Of a stretch of 64,000 bases of DNA, positions 1-10,421 are shown piece by piece (within the stretch, counting starts at the first letter, position 1; each line of letters starts with the position of its first letter). The notes beneath the pieces were generated by a model. That model was not told where the DNA came from, ran no database searches, and worked only from the letters and a program-made list of their open reading frames with translations. This stretch comes from CADEEN01 sp963783785. GTDB taxonomy: Bacteria > Pseudomonadota > Gammaproteobacteria > Burkholderiales > Burkholderiaceae_C. The stretch spans positions 496,001 to 560,000 of the forward strand of contig CAWAOQ010000006.1 of NCBI GenBank assembly GCA_963783785.1. Direction: 5' to 3'. The position numbers and the translations under genes are program-made.

Positions 1-1464
1 TCCTCACACTGCGCGATCTCCTGCAGGTCGAGGACGACGCGAGCCTGCTGGAATTCCGCCGCAAGCACACTGGGCTGCCGCCGCGGCCGCAGGTCCGCAT
101 CGCCTTCCTGCGCAATGCTCATGTCGGACCTGCTCTATGAGACTGAGCTGACCGGACGAACTACGTCGCGCCCTCCGGCCTGCCGGGCCATGGCGACCCT
201 TGCCCGATCTTCGCTGCACAACGTGGGCATGCGACTGTCGGGGGGCGCTGCCGCGCCGACGTTCGGATCACGGGCGACGGCGTGGCAGACCAGTGGATCG
301 ACGGCAGACGGTTCAACCGGCTGGTCGACCACTTCGCCCTCGCGGCGCCTTGCGACACCTTGCTGCTGCAGGACCATTTCGAATGGCGCTGGCCGTTTCC
401 GCGTGCCCACGATGCTGTCGTGTTGCATGCGCCGCGCCAAGCCATGCACGCTGTGGCGGGCCGCGTCGGGCCTTCGCCCGAGGCACCATGCTGCTGCCCG
501 CCAACTCGTCGACCTGATCGCCGAGCGAGCGCATCGGCTGCTTGGCTGGCAGTTGGGCGCGCACCGGTCGCGCCGGCTGGAGCAGATGCTGGCGCGCAAG
601 TGCGCCTCATTGCCGCTGCAGTATGACGGCTGGCACCGCGCATTGCGGCATGCGCGCCCGCGCATCCTGATGGTCGGCGCAGGCTGCTACGGCCCGGCCG
701 CTGCGATGATCGCTGCTGCCAAGGATGCCGGCATCGTGACCGCCGAGTACCAGCACGGTGCCGTGTCTGGCGGCCACGATGCCTACAACTTTGCCCCCGC
801 CGTGTGCAGCGACCCGGCTTACCTTCGCACCTTGCCGGATTTCTTCCTCGGCTACGGCAGCTGGTGGATGGAGCAGTTCACTGCGCCGATGCACAAGGTC
901 GTCATCGGGAACCCCACACCGGGGAGAGCCGGCTCGCCGCACAGTGCGCGCAAGCAGTGGTTCAAAAGGACACCGTGCTCGTGCTGAGCGACGGCATCGA
1001 TTTCCCGCTGTACTTGGCGCTAGCGCAGGGCATCGCGCCGGCGGCGCGTAGCCTGGGGTGGCGCGTGGTCCTGAGGCCGCATCCGCTCGAGCGTACGGCT
1101 GTCGCCGCGCAGTACGGCGAACGAGTCGGCGACGTTGCCATTGATCGCGCAGGCGAACTGTACGCTTCCCTGGCCGCGGCGCACGCGGTGGTGAGCGAGG
1201 TGTCCACCGGGCTGTTCGAGGCGGTGGGCGTCGCCCTCGACGAGGTCTTTCTCTGGGACACCGCCAAGTCCCGGTTGCGGCGACCGACGACATCCCTTTC
1301 GCAGCTTCGCGAACGCTGAGGCGCTGTCCGAGCTTCTCTCTCAGCCGGGCACGGGACGCCTCAATGCGGTGGCGGCGGAGTCAGTTTGGGCCTCGGGATG
1401 GCGTACCCGCTACGGCGAGTTTCTCGCGTCGCACGGCGTGTGCGTACAGGGATCTTACGCATGA
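1..1464 (+). CDS. Surface-polysaccharide glycosyltransferase-like protein, 5'-partial and frameshifted
   Basis: The 5' end lies outside the window. Coding pieces in different frames give one protein: an N-terminal stretch up to about base 140, a central part with the motif YQHGAVSGGHDAYNF and GYGSWWMEQF (bases 750-880), and a C-terminal part with VVLRPHPLER and VVSEVSTGLFEAVG (bases 970-1260) that ends at the TGA at 1462. The RPHPLER and SEVSTGLFE segments resemble the nucleotide-binding half of GT-B enzymes such as CDP-glycerol glycerophosphotransferase or capsule-synthesis proteins. At least three frame changes are needed, near 145, 930 and 1280. Its stop overlaps the next start (ATGA). The donor and acceptor cannot be predicted. 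The class is inferred from motifs and the glycan-locus setting. Confidence 0.55.
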
Positions 1465-2577
1465 AGGTGCGGCTGCGTTCGGTCGAGGTCATGCTCGCGA
1501 TGGTGCTGTTCGCCGTGATCGCGGCGGCCTTCCTCGATTTCATCGGCCAGTATGCTCTGCGCGAACTGCACCCTTTGCAGTTCTTCGCCGACTCCAACAC
1601 CTACCACCGCATCTACGAAGGCGATTCGGAAATCTTCGACGGCAGCCTCGTGGGCGTCGCGAGCAACTACCTGGGCCCGTTGACCGTGCTCGAGCTCCTT
1701 GGCGGCAACATCTATCTCGTAATGCTGCTCAACGTGGCAATGTTCAGCGCCTCGGTCATCAGCATAGCGCGCTTGTTGCGGGTCGATCCGCTCATGGTCA
1801 CAGCCCTGCTGGCCCTGCAGTCTCGCTGACGGTGTCGAGCCTGTTGTCCGTCAACAAGGAAATCTTCGCCCTGCCCTTCATAGCGCTGGCACTCACGGGC
1901 GATGTCCGCCGTTCCGCACTCGCGGTCATCGCCGCCCTGCTGGTGTCGGCCCTGGTGCGGTGGCAGCTCACTGGCTTCTATCTCGTGATGCTGCTGCTGT
2001 CGGCCGGCCGGCTGCGCCTCGCTTCGCGCGGCACCATCCTGGCGGCGCTGTTGCTCGCAACCTCGGCGTTCTGGTACTTCGTGCAGGAGTGGCTCGAGCC
2101 GGTGATCGCATTCGTCGAAATGTCGATCGAGAACTACGACGAGGGAGGCAGCGGCCCGTTCGAGGCCACCTTGAACTACCAGAAGCTGGGCCTCTACTTC
2201 CTCGTGTTCCCTGTCAAGGCGGCTCACCTGTTGTTCGGCCTCGGCCTCAAGGTGGACAAGTTGCTGTCGCCAGCAGAGATCTACAACGACTTCTTCGTAG
2301 GGGGCCACTGCTTCATCTCGCTGCTCGTCTTCCTTGCCCTACTGGCTCGGCGCAGATTGCAACCTCTCGTCCGAACCCAGCGGTCACCTCGATCGTATTC
2401 CTTGTGATCTTCTGCCTGTCGCCGGTGTTCGCCCCGCGCTACCTGTACCCGGTGTTCATCATGTGGGTCCTGGTGCTAGCAGGCGCGCCGCCGCAACTCC
2501 ACCGGCGCCGGCGGCCGGCGCGAGTGACGGCCGACCCCGTTCATTACCGCGTTCCCTCGTCCCCGGAGTTCCCATGA
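1461..2577 (+). CDS. Polytopic membrane protein of the polysaccharide locus (possible Wzy-type polymerase), frameshifted
   Basis: This is a hydrophobic protein of about 370 residues with many predicted membrane segments. The start MKVRLRSVEVMLAMVLFAV overlaps the previous stop (ATGA), and the end overlaps the ATG of the next gene. Reading needs frame changes near 1820 and near 2350. Pieces include FFADSNTYHRIYEG after the first helix, a long run of helices around LTVSSLLSVNKEIFALPF, and a last segment FLVIFCLSPVFAPRYLYPVF. Polysaccharide polymerases are multi-helix, poorly conserved proteins of this size, and the position among glycosyltransferases fits that role. No diagnostic motif was recognised, so the polymerase role is a guess from context. 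Confidence 0.5.
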
Positions 2578-3215
2578 TTCAGACCCCTCCGGGCGCCGTT
2601 GTAGATGCAGGCGCGCGCATAGGCCAATTCACGTCCGTCTCGGCACCTCCTGCCACGTCGAAGTCGGTGCCGTTGTTGGCGTGAACTGCAATCTCGGCCA
2701 GAAGGCGCATGTGGGCAAACACGCGATTGTCGGGAACGGATGCCGGCTGAGCAATTCGGTCTCGGTCTTCTCTCGTGTGGAGCTGGACGATTTCGTGTTC
2801 TGCACCCCCTTCATGGTGTTCGCCCACGTTTCGTTTCCGTGCGTCGCCGTGAACCGGCGCTCGAACTTCCGCGACACCATCGTCAAGACAGTTGCCTCGC
2901 TCGGAGCCAACTGTACGATCGTACCGGGTATCACCATCGGCAAGGGCACGTTCGCCGCAGGTCGTGCCACGCTTGCGACGGGTTGCAATGACTGGGCCCC
3001 GATGGTGAGCACGCCAGCGCGCGAGATCGGGTGGATGAGTCCGTAGCAGCCAGAAGATCCCCCTTCCGCTCGCCGGCCAAGTCGAATCGACCTGCCCCCA
3101 CAAGGGCGACGTGTACACACTGGGCGAATCGACACTGGTGCGCCGGGCCGGCGCGCGCGGCATCCTCGAATGTCGCCCGGGCCTGTGCCTGGAGCGCACA
3201 ACGTCCGCAGATTGA
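2574..3215 (+). CDS. WbpD-like hexapeptide-repeat N-acyltransferase, frameshifted
   Basis: This is a left-handed beta-helix acyltransferase. The start MIQTPPGAVVDAGARIGQF leads into imperfect hexapeptide repeats (VGVNCNLGQKAHVG, ASLGANCTIVPG, ITIGKGTF), with conserved AVNRRSNFRDTIV and APMVSTPAREIGWM. One frame change lies near 2650. A TAG at 3044 appears to end the protein, but a second shift there restores a tail (QKIPLPLAGQVESTCPHKGD) matching the tail of the WbpD copy at 27.4 kb. The real stop is therefore the TGA at 3213. WbpD-type enzymes acetylate the 3-amino group of UDP-2-acetamido-3-amino-uronic acid; related FdtC-type enzymes act on other 3-amino sugars. It may be a second enzyme for another amino sugar. 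Confidence 0.7.
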
Positions 3216-3218
3216 CAT

Positions 3219-4456
3219 ATGGCCTTGCGTGTCCTGTACCTCGATGGCGTAGGCCCCTTCGGCGGTGCCTCCCGAAGTCTCTTCGAGGCGGTTAGAGCGC
3301 TGCCTGCAGGCAGCGTTGAGCCCTACTTCCTCGTACAGCAAGGAACGGTCCTGGACTTTTACGGCCAGCTGGCGTGCGACGTTGTCGCGACGCGGGGAAT
3401 CACCCGCCTCGATAACAGCCGGTACAGCCACTACCGGGGCGTCCGCTGGCTTGTGCTGCTGCGAGAGATCTTCTATGTGCCATTCACTGTCGCCGCGCTC
3501 CTGAGGGCACGTCGCAGGTTCGGCCGAGTAGACCTGATTCACCAGAACGAGGTGATGGAGATCCTTGCCGGTATGCTGGCCCGCCGCCTGTTCGACGCAC
3601 CGCTCGTTGTGCACGTGCGGTCGTTGGAGCGCGTCGCACCGCGTTCGCTCCGCACGCGTTGGCTAAACCGCGCGCTGCGCAAGGAAGCGACGGCGGTGAT
3701 CGCGATCGACGAGAACACGCGTGCTTCCCTGCCGGCTGACCTCCCTGTCGACGTCTATCCAGAACTCGTTCACGCACAAGCGTGCGTCGTCGCCGGACCC
3801 CGTCCTCGCAGCGCGCCTTGCAGCCTTGCGCCCTGGATCGCTAAAGGTGGGGTTCGTGGGCAACCTGCACCATTCCAAGGGCCTGTTCGACCTGCTCGAG
3901 GCGGTGAAGATCGCACGCGAGATGGGCCGCGACATCGAGTGCGTAGTGGTCGGGGGCGTCACCATCGCGGACCGCGGCCTCAAGGCTTGGCTGCTTGCAC
4001 GCGCCGGGCTGGCGCAGAATGTCCAAGCCGAACTGGCCGCGCGCGTGCAGTCGGCCTGCCTGGCCGATGCCTTCCATCTGGTCGGGCACACAAACGACAT
4101 CCAATCGGTCTATGAACGGCTGGACGTTCATCGCATTCCCCTCCCACTACGACGCCCCGGGCCGGCCGGTGTTCGAAGCGGCCTTCTCTGGCGTTCCGTC
4201 CATCGTCTGCGTTGACAAGCCGCGGCCGGACACCCTGGTGCCGGGCGAGACGGGACTCGCCGTACCAGCGCGCGACCCCCGCGCTCTGGCCCAGGCGCTC
4301 ATCCATTTCGCCGACGATCGCACCGAAGTGTCGCGCATGGGCGCCAGCGCGCGCGCACTTGCGCAATCCAACTTCGTCCCTGCCGACAATGCGCGCAAGC
4401 TACTCTCGCTCTATGAGCGCGTGGTCGCCGCACAAGGCAGCCGCGCTTCAACCTGA
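3219..4456 (+). CDS. Glycosyltransferase family 4, frameshifted
   Basis: This is a GT-B fold transferase of about 410 residues. The N-terminal domain carries VLYLDGVGPFGGASRSL, the glycine-rich acceptor-side loop of GT4 enzymes. The C-terminal domain carries KVGFVGNLHHSKGLFDLLEA and the donor-site segment SHYDAPGRPVFEAAFSGVPS, with the E-x7-type acidic pattern, then GETGLAVPARDPRALAQAL. Frame changes lie near 3755 and near 4125. The start is three bases after the previous stop. It probably adds one sugar of the repeat unit on the cytoplasmic face of the inner membrane. The specificity is unknown. Confidence 0.75.
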
Positions 4457-4472
4457 CCGCCAAATCGCTGCT

Positions 4473-5630
4473 ATGAACACGCACAACCGACGTCCCTACG
4501 CCATCTGCACCAACTGCATCATGGACACGACGGACTCGAACATCACGTTCGATGCCCGGGGCTGGTGCGACTACTGCAACAACTACTACCGCAACATCCT
4601 GCCGAACTGGCACCCCGACGAGCGCGGGCGCGCAGACATCTGGCGCGGCAGGTCGAGCAGATCAAGCGCGACGGGCAAGGGCCGGGACCACGACTGCCTC
4701 ATCGGCATCAGCGGTGGCGTCGACAGCTCGTACGTCGACCTACATGGCCAAGGAGAAGCTCGGCCTGCGGCCGCTGCTGTTCCACGTGGATGCCGGCTGG
4801 AACTCCCAGCAGGCCGTCAACAACATCGAGAAGCTGGTCGACGGCCTCGGGCTCGACCTGTACACCGAGGTCGTGGACTGGCTGGAGATGCAGGACCTGC
4901 AGCTCGCGTTCTTCAAGGCGCAGGTGCCGCACATGGACACGCCGCAGGACCACGCGTTCTTCGCCGGCGCTGTACAACTTCGCGCGCAAGACACGGCGTC
5001 AAGTACATCCTGACCGGCGCGAACTACTCGACCGAGTGCGTGCGCGAACCGCTGGAGTGGCACTACCACGCATCCGACCTGCGCCAGCTCAAGGACATCC
5101 ACCGCCGTTTCGGCACGCGGCCGCTGAAGACGTTCCCGATGGCGGACATCTTCACCTACAAGCTGTACTACCGCGTTCGTGAAGGGCATGCGGGTCGTCA
5201 AGCCGCTGAACTACGTGCCGTACGTCAAGGAAGAGGCGATGCAGAGCTGGTGGACCGGTTCGGCTGGCAGCGCTACGCCCACAAGCACCACGAGTCCCGC
5301 TTCACGCGGTTCTACGAAGGCTACTGGCTGCCGCGAAGTTCGGCTACGACAAGCGCCGCGCGCACTTCTCGAGCCTGATCCTGACCGGGCAGATGACGCG
5401 CGAGGAGGCGCTCGAGCGGATCGCGCAGCCGGCGTACGACGAGGAGACCATCGCAGCATGACTTCGAGTACGTCGCCACCAAGCTCGATATCACCGTCGA
5501 CGAGTTGCGGGCGATCTTATGACGGCCCGAACAGGACCTACCGGGACTACCGCAACAGCATGGCGCTGATCGAGCTCGGGCGCGCAGGTGCTGCGCGTGC
5601 TCGGCGTGCAGAGAGGCGATCATCCGGTGA
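4473..5630 (+). CDS. wbpG: N-acetyl sugar amidotransferase (WbpG-like), multiply frameshifted
   Basis: This is an ATP-PPi-type amidotransferase that uses ammonia from HisH to convert an acetamido group of a nucleotide sugar into an acetamidino group. An N-terminal cysteine cluster (CTNCIMDTTD, CDYCNNYY) precedes the PP-loop SGGVDSSY. Further family segments are HVDAGWNSQQAVNNIEKLV, ILTGANYSTECVREPLEWHY and FTRFYEGYWLP. At least nine single-base insertions or deletions (for example near 4640, 4672, 4736, 4970, 4991 and 5171) must be undone to read it. It overlaps the GTG start of the HisH-like gene by three bases. WbpG-HisH2-HisF2 form such a trio in Pseudomonas O-antigen loci. The family is clear; the exact sugar is inferred. 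Confidence 0.8.
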
Positions 5631-6256
5631 TCACGATCGTCGACTACGGCCTGGGCAACATCCAGGCGTTCCTGAACGTCTACAAGCGGCTGAACATCGC
5701 CGTCGAGGTCGCGCGCGACGGCGCGACGAGCTCGCAGGGCGCGACCAAGCTGATCCTGCCCGGGGTCGGGCGCGTTCGACCACGCGATGGAGCTGCTCGA
5801 CGCAGTCCGGCATGCGCGAGACGCTCGAGGAGCTGGTGCTCGAGCGCAAGCGTGCCGGTGCTCGGCATCTGCGTCGGCATGCAGATGCTGGCGCGGTCCA
5901 GCGAGAAGGGCGAGCTGCCGGGCCTGGGCTGGGTCGACGGGCGGCGTCCGGACGTTCGAGGCCTGCAGCCCGACGCCGCGACACTGCCGCTGCCGCACAT
6001 GGGCTGGAACGACGTGCAGCCCGTCGCGGCCGAGCCCGCTGTTCACGCGGCTCGAGACGGACGCCCGGTTCTACTTCCTGCACTCCTACTACTTCGAGTG
6101 CGACGACGCCGGACGACGTCGCTGGCCGACGGCCGAGCTACGGCATCGACTTCGCCTGCGCGGTGCAGCCGGGCAACATCTTCGGCGTGCAGTTCCATCC
6201 GGAGAAGAGCCACCATTGCGGCGCCGCGGCTGCTGAAGAACTTCGCGGAGCTGTGA
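5627..6256 (+). CDS. hisH: HisH-like glutaminase subunit for sugar amidination, frameshifted
   Basis: This is a class I glutamine amidotransferase. It starts at a GTG (VITIVDYGLGNIQAFLNVYK). Segments seen across frames are LILPGVGAFDHAMELLD, the nucleophile motif GICVGMQMLA and the His/Glu part of the triad FGVQFHPEKSHH. It supplies ammonia to HisF-like and amidotransferase partners. The coupling to the WbpG-like gene in front and the HisF-like gene behind marks it as the dedicated O-antigen paralogue rather than histidine-biosynthesis HisH. Around ten frame changes are required, including near 5767, 5803, 5851, 5939, 6040 and 6110. Confidence 0.8.
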   Translation: MITIVDYGLGNIQAFLNVYKRLNIAVEVARDGATSSQGATKLILPGVGRVRPRDGAARRSPACARRSRSWCSSASVPVLGICVGMQMLARSSEKGELPGLGWVDGRRPDVRGLQPDAATLPLPHMGWNDVQPVAAEPAVHAARDGRPVLLPALLLLRVRRRRTTSLADGRATASTSPARCSRATSSACSSIRRRATIAAPRLLKNFAEL

Positions 6257-6258
6257 CG

Positions 6259-7054
6259 ATGCTGCGGCCGCGAATCATTCCCTGCCTGCTGGTGCAGCAA
6301 CGGCGGCCTCGTGAAGACCGTCGAGCTTCAAGGAGCCCAAGTACGTCGGCGATCCGATCAACGCCGTCAAGATCTTCAACGAGAAGGAAGCCGACGAACT
6401 GATGGTGCTGGACATCGACGCGACGGCGCAAGGGCGCGGAGCCCGACTACAGGCTGATCGCGCAATCTGGCGGCCGAGTGCCGGATGCCGCTGTGCTACG
6501 GCGGCGGCGTCAAGACCGTCGAGCAGGCCAAGCGGATCATCGGCCTGGGCGTCGAGAAGGTCGCGATCAGCGCGGCGGCGATCGACGAACCCCGGCGCTG
6601 ATCACGCGCATTGCCGACGCAGTCGGCAGCCAGAGCGTGGTCGTCGTGCTGGACGTCCGAAGAAGCGCGGCTGCGGCACGGACTACGAGGTGTGGACGCA
6701 CAACGGCACGCGGAGCACCGGACGCTGATCCGATCGAGGCCGCAGCCGAGGCGCGAGGCGCCGGGGCCGGCGAGATCGTCGTCAATTCGATCGACCGCGA
6801 CGGCAGATGAAGGGCTACGACCTGGCGCTGGCCGAGCGAGCGTGCGGGCAGCGACTCGATTGCCGCTGACCGTGCTGGGCGGCGCCGGCTCGCTTGACGG
6901 ACATCGGGCGCTGATCGGGCGCTGCGGCGTCGTCGGCGCGGCGGCCGGCAGCCTGTTCGTGTTCAAGGGGCCTACCGGGCCGTCCTGATCAATTATCCCA
7001 AGCCAGGCAGCAGAAGGACGAATTGTCCGGCGCCGGCGCTGCCGGCTGCGCTAA
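6259..7054 (+). CDS. hisF: HisF-like cyclase subunit for sugar amidination, frameshifted, 3' end uncertain
   Basis: This is a (beta-alpha)8 barrel of the HisF family, starting MLRPRIIPCLLVQ two bases after the HisH-like stop. Recognisable pieces are VGDPINAVKIFNEKEADEL, the loop DIDATAQGR, MPLCYGGGVKT, VEKVAISAAAID, RGCGTDYEVWTHNGT and PLTVLGGAGSL. With HisH it channels ammonia to the WbpG-like amidotransferase. The end is unclear: the likely frame after AVLINYP runs past 7054 to a TGA at 7101, so the gene may overlap the next start. The many single-base shifts (near 6299, 6329, 6439, 6468, 6600, 6657, 6723 and 6807) look like sequencing errors, because family motifs continue across each one. 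Confidence 0.75.
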
Positions 7055-7075
7055 GCGGTCACAGCAGCGACTACG

Positions 7076-8130
7076 ATGTTCGAAGGACAGGACGTCCTGC
7101 TGATCACCGGCGGCACCGGCTCGTTCGGCAACGCCGTGCTGCGGCGCTTCCTGCGACTCGGACATGCGCGAGATCCGCATCTTCAGCCGCGACGAGAAGA
7201 AGCAGGACGACATGCGCAAGCGCTATCAGCAATCCGAAGCTGAAGTTCTACATCGGCGACGTGCGCGACTACGCGCAGCGTTGCCGACGCGCATGCGCGG
7301 CGTGGATTACGTGTTTCCACGCCGCCGCGCTGAAGCAGGTGCCGTCCTGCGAGTTCCATCCGATGGAGGCGGTGAGGACCAACGTGCTGGGCACGGAGAA
7401 CGTGCTGGAGGCGGCCATCGCCGCCGGCGTGCAAGCGCGTGGTCGTGCCTGAGCACCGACAAGGCGGTGTACCCGATCAACGCCATGGGCATCTCCAAGG
7501 CGATGATGGAAAAGGTCATGGTCGCCAAGTCCCGCGCAACCTCGAAGGCACGGCACGGTGATCTGCGGCACCCGCTACGGCAACGTGATGGCCTCGCGCG
7601 GCTCGGTGATTCCGCTGTTCGTCGAGCAGATGCTGGCCGGCAAGCCGATCACCGTCACCGATCCGGACATGACGCGCTTCATGATGACGCTGGACGACGC
7701 GGTGGACCTGGTGCTGTACGCCTTCGAGCACGGCGACAACGGCGACATCTTCGTGCAGAAGGCGCCGGCCGCCACGATCGAGCATGCTGGCCCAGGCGCT
7801 GCTCGAGCTGCTGGGCGCCCGGACCACCCGGTCCGCGTCATCGGCACCCGCCACGGCGAGAAGCTCTACGAAACCCTGCTGAGCCGCGAAGAGATGGCCG
7901 TGCGCCGAGGACCTGGGCGACTACTACCGCGTGCCGCCCGACGGCCGCGACCTGAACTACGCGCAAGTTCGTCGAGAAGGGCGAGCGACGCATCTCAGCT
8001 CACGGCGACGACTACAACTCGCACAACACCGAGCGCCTCGACGTGCCGGGATGAAGCGAGCTGCTGCTGCAAGCTCGACTTCATGCAGCGCATCGCGCGC
8101 GGCGAAGCCGGCGGATCGCCGGAGGACTGA
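7076..8130 (+). CDS. wbjB: UDP-GlcNAc 4,6-dehydratase/5-epimerase (CapE/WbjB-like), frameshifted
   Basis: This is a short-form NAD-dependent 4,6-dehydratase, the first step from UDP-GlcNAc to UDP-L-FucNAc. It starts MFEGQDVLLITGGTGSFGNA with the Rossmann GGTGSFG. Further segments are VFHAAALKQVPSCEFHPMEA, the active-site region CLSTDKAVYPINAMGISK, GTRYGNVMASRGSVIPLFVE and GTRHGEKLYETLLSREEM. At 340-350 residues it lacks the membrane domain of long WbpM-type enzymes. It is followed four bases later by the CapF-like gene, then the CapG-like gene, giving the complete three-enzyme order. Frame changes occur near 7160, 7235, 7280, 7310, 7435, 7545, 7785, 7905 and 7965. Confidence 0.85.
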
Positions 8131-8134
8131 CGTC

Positions 8135-9260
8135 ATGCGAATCGTCGATCACCGGCGCCGATGGCTTCATCGGCAGGAACCTGCGCGTGCGCCTGCGCGA
8201 GCTGGCGGCATACCGACGTCGTCGGCTTCGACCCGCGCGACCGCTGCCGACGGATCTGCCGACGGCGTCCTGGCGCGGCGCCGACTGTCGTCGTTCCACC
8301 TCGCCGGCGTCAACCGCCCGCAAGGATCCGGCGGAGTTCGCCACGGGCAACGCCGGACTTCACCGAAGCGCTGTGCGACGCGCTCGGCGGCGGCTGGCCG
8401 CGCGGCGCCGGTGGTCGTACGCCTCGTCCACCCAGGCCGGCGCTCGACAACCCCTACGGCCGCAGCAAGCGCGCGGCCGAGGAGGCGCTGCTGCGGCTAC
8501 GCGCGCGAGCACCGGCGCGCCGGTGCACATCTTTCGGCTGCCCAACGTGTTCGGCAAGTGGTGCCGGCCCAACTACAACTCGGCCGTCGCCACGTTCTGC
8601 CACAACATCGCGCGCGGCCTGCCGATCAGCGTCAACGACCCGGCCGCGCCGCTGCAGCTGGTCTACGTCGACGACGTGGTCGACGGCGTTCGTCCGGCTG
8701 CTGGACGGCGCCGGCCGGCGACGGCGGCTTCGTGCGAGGCCGGCCCCGTCTACGCCACGACGGTCGGCGAAGTGGCGCGACTGCATCGCAGGCCTTCGCG
8801 CGACAGCCGCGAGACCGCTGCTGACGCCAGCGCGTCGGCACCGGCTGGTGCGCGCGCTGTACGCCACCTACGTCAGCTACCTGCCGCCCGAGCCGTTCGC
8901 CTACGCGCTGCCGCAGCACGCGCGACCCGCGCGGCGTGTTCGTCGAGATGCTGAAGACGCCCGACTGCGGGCAGTTCTCGTACTTCACGGCGCACCCCGG
9001 CATCACGCGCGGCGAGCACTACCACCACACCAAGACCGAGAAGTTCCTGGTCATCAGGGGCGCGGCGCGCTTCGGCTTCCGGCATATCGAGACCGGCGAG
9101 ATCGCACGAAGTCACGGTCACGCGGCGGCGAGGCCGCGTCGTCGAGACCGTGCCTGGCTGGACGCACGACATCACCAACATCGGCGACGACGAACTGATC
9201 GTCATGCTCTGGGCCAACGAGGTGTTCGATCGCGCAGCGGCCCGACACCATTGCCGCTGA
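8135..9260 (+). CDS. wbjC: CapF/WbjC-like bifunctional epimerase-reductase with cupin domain, frameshifted
   Basis: This is the second enzyme of UDP-L-FucNAc formation. The N-terminal half is an extended short-chain dehydrogenase (TGADGFIGRNLRVRL near the start, then FHLAGVNRP, NPYGRSKRAAEEALL and RLPNVFGKWCRPNYNSAVAT). The C-terminal quarter is a cupin, visible as DPRGVFVEMLKT, GITRGEHYHHTKTEKFLV and GWTHDITNIGDDELIVMLWA. This two-domain layout is typical of CapF. It sits four bases after the dehydratase stop. The last residues (RPDTIAA) lead to a TGA at 9258 after correcting one base. Several further shifts in the first 700 bases are needed. Confidence 0.85.
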
Positions 9261-9265
9261 AGGTC

Positions 9266-10411
9266 ATGGCCATGAAGAAGCTGAAGGTCATGACCGTGGT
9301 CGGCACCCGGCCGGAGATCATCCGCCTGTCGCGGGTGATGGCGCGGCTGGACGAGCACTGCGATCACGTGCTGGTGCACACCGGCCAGAACTACGACTAC
9401 GAGCTGAACCAGGTCTTCTTCGACGACCTGGGCGTGCGCAAGCCCGACCACTTCCTCGACAGCGCGGGCGGCACCGCGGCGCGAGACCATCGGCAACGTG
9501 ATCATCGCGGTGGACCGCGTGCTGGCCGAGAGCAGCCCGACGCGATGCTGGTGCTCGGCGACACCAACAGCTGCCTGGCGGTCATTCCGGCCAAGCGGCG
9601 CAAGATCCCGATCTTCCACATGGAAGCCGGCAACCGCTGCTTCGACCAGCGCGTGCCGGAGGAGACCAACCGCCGCATCGTCGACCACACCGCCGACATC
9701 AACCTGACCTACAGCGACATCGCCCGCGAGTACCTGCTGCGCGAGGGCCTGCCGCCCGACCTCGTCATCAAGACCGGCAGCCCGATGTTCGAGGTGCTGA
9801 CGCACTACCGCCCGCAGATCGACGCCTCGGACGTGCTGACGCGGCTGGGGCTCGACGCCGGGCGGCTACTTCGTCGTCAGCGCCCACCGCGAGGAGAACG
9901 TCGACGCGACCGCGACCTTCGGCAAGCTGGTCGACGTGCTCAACGCGGTGGCGCAGGACCTACGGCCTGCCGGTCATCGTCTCGACCCATCCGCGCACGC
10001 AGAAGCGCATCGACGCGACGGGCGCGGCGTTCCACCCGCGCGTGCGGCTGCTCAAGCCGCTGGGTTTCCACGACTACGTGAAGCTGCAGATGTCGGCGCG
10101 CGCCGTGCTGTCCGACAGCGGCACGATCACCGAGGAGTCGTCGATCCTGAATTTCCCGGCGCTGAACCTGCGCGAGGCGCACGAGCGCCCCGAAGGCATG
10201 GAGGAGGCCGCGGTGATGATGGTCGGGCTCGAAGTGCGAGCGCGTGCGCCAGGGCCTGGCGATCCTCGCGACCCAGCCGCGCGGCGACCGTGCGCGACGC
10301 TGCGGCTGGTCGGCCGACTACAGCATGCCCAACGTGTCGGACAAGGTGCTGCGCATCATCCACAGCTACACCGACTACGTGAACCGGGTCGTCTGGCGCA
10401 AGTACGACTGA
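9266..10411 (+). CDS. wbjD: UDP-N-acetyl sugar 2-epimerase (CapG/WbjD-like), frameshifted
   Basis: This is a non-hydrolysing 2-epimerase of the WecB superfamily, the last step to UDP-L-FucNAc. It starts MAMKKLKVMTVVGTRPEII. Family motifs are HTGQNYDYELNQVFFDDL, LVLGDTNSCLAV, HMEAGNRCFDQRVPEETNR, VSAHREENVD and VLSDSGTITEESS. Reading it through needs changes near 9483, 9539 (a missing base), 9861, 9960, 10234, 10293 and 10312; the longest clean stretch is 9540-9860. The product is about 378 residues and ends VVWRKYD. Because CapE- and CapF-like genes lie directly upstream, it is assigned to the FucNAc pathway rather than to ManNAc formation by WecB. Confidence 0.85.
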
Positions 10412-10421
10412 CCGTCGCACC

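Noticed and set aside
4600..10400. A regular spacing of about 60 bases between inserted bases, suggesting a line-break formatting artefact
   Set aside because: Some neighbouring events are 55-65 bases apart, but others are 20, 100 or over 270 bases apart, and deletions also occur, so there is no fixed period.
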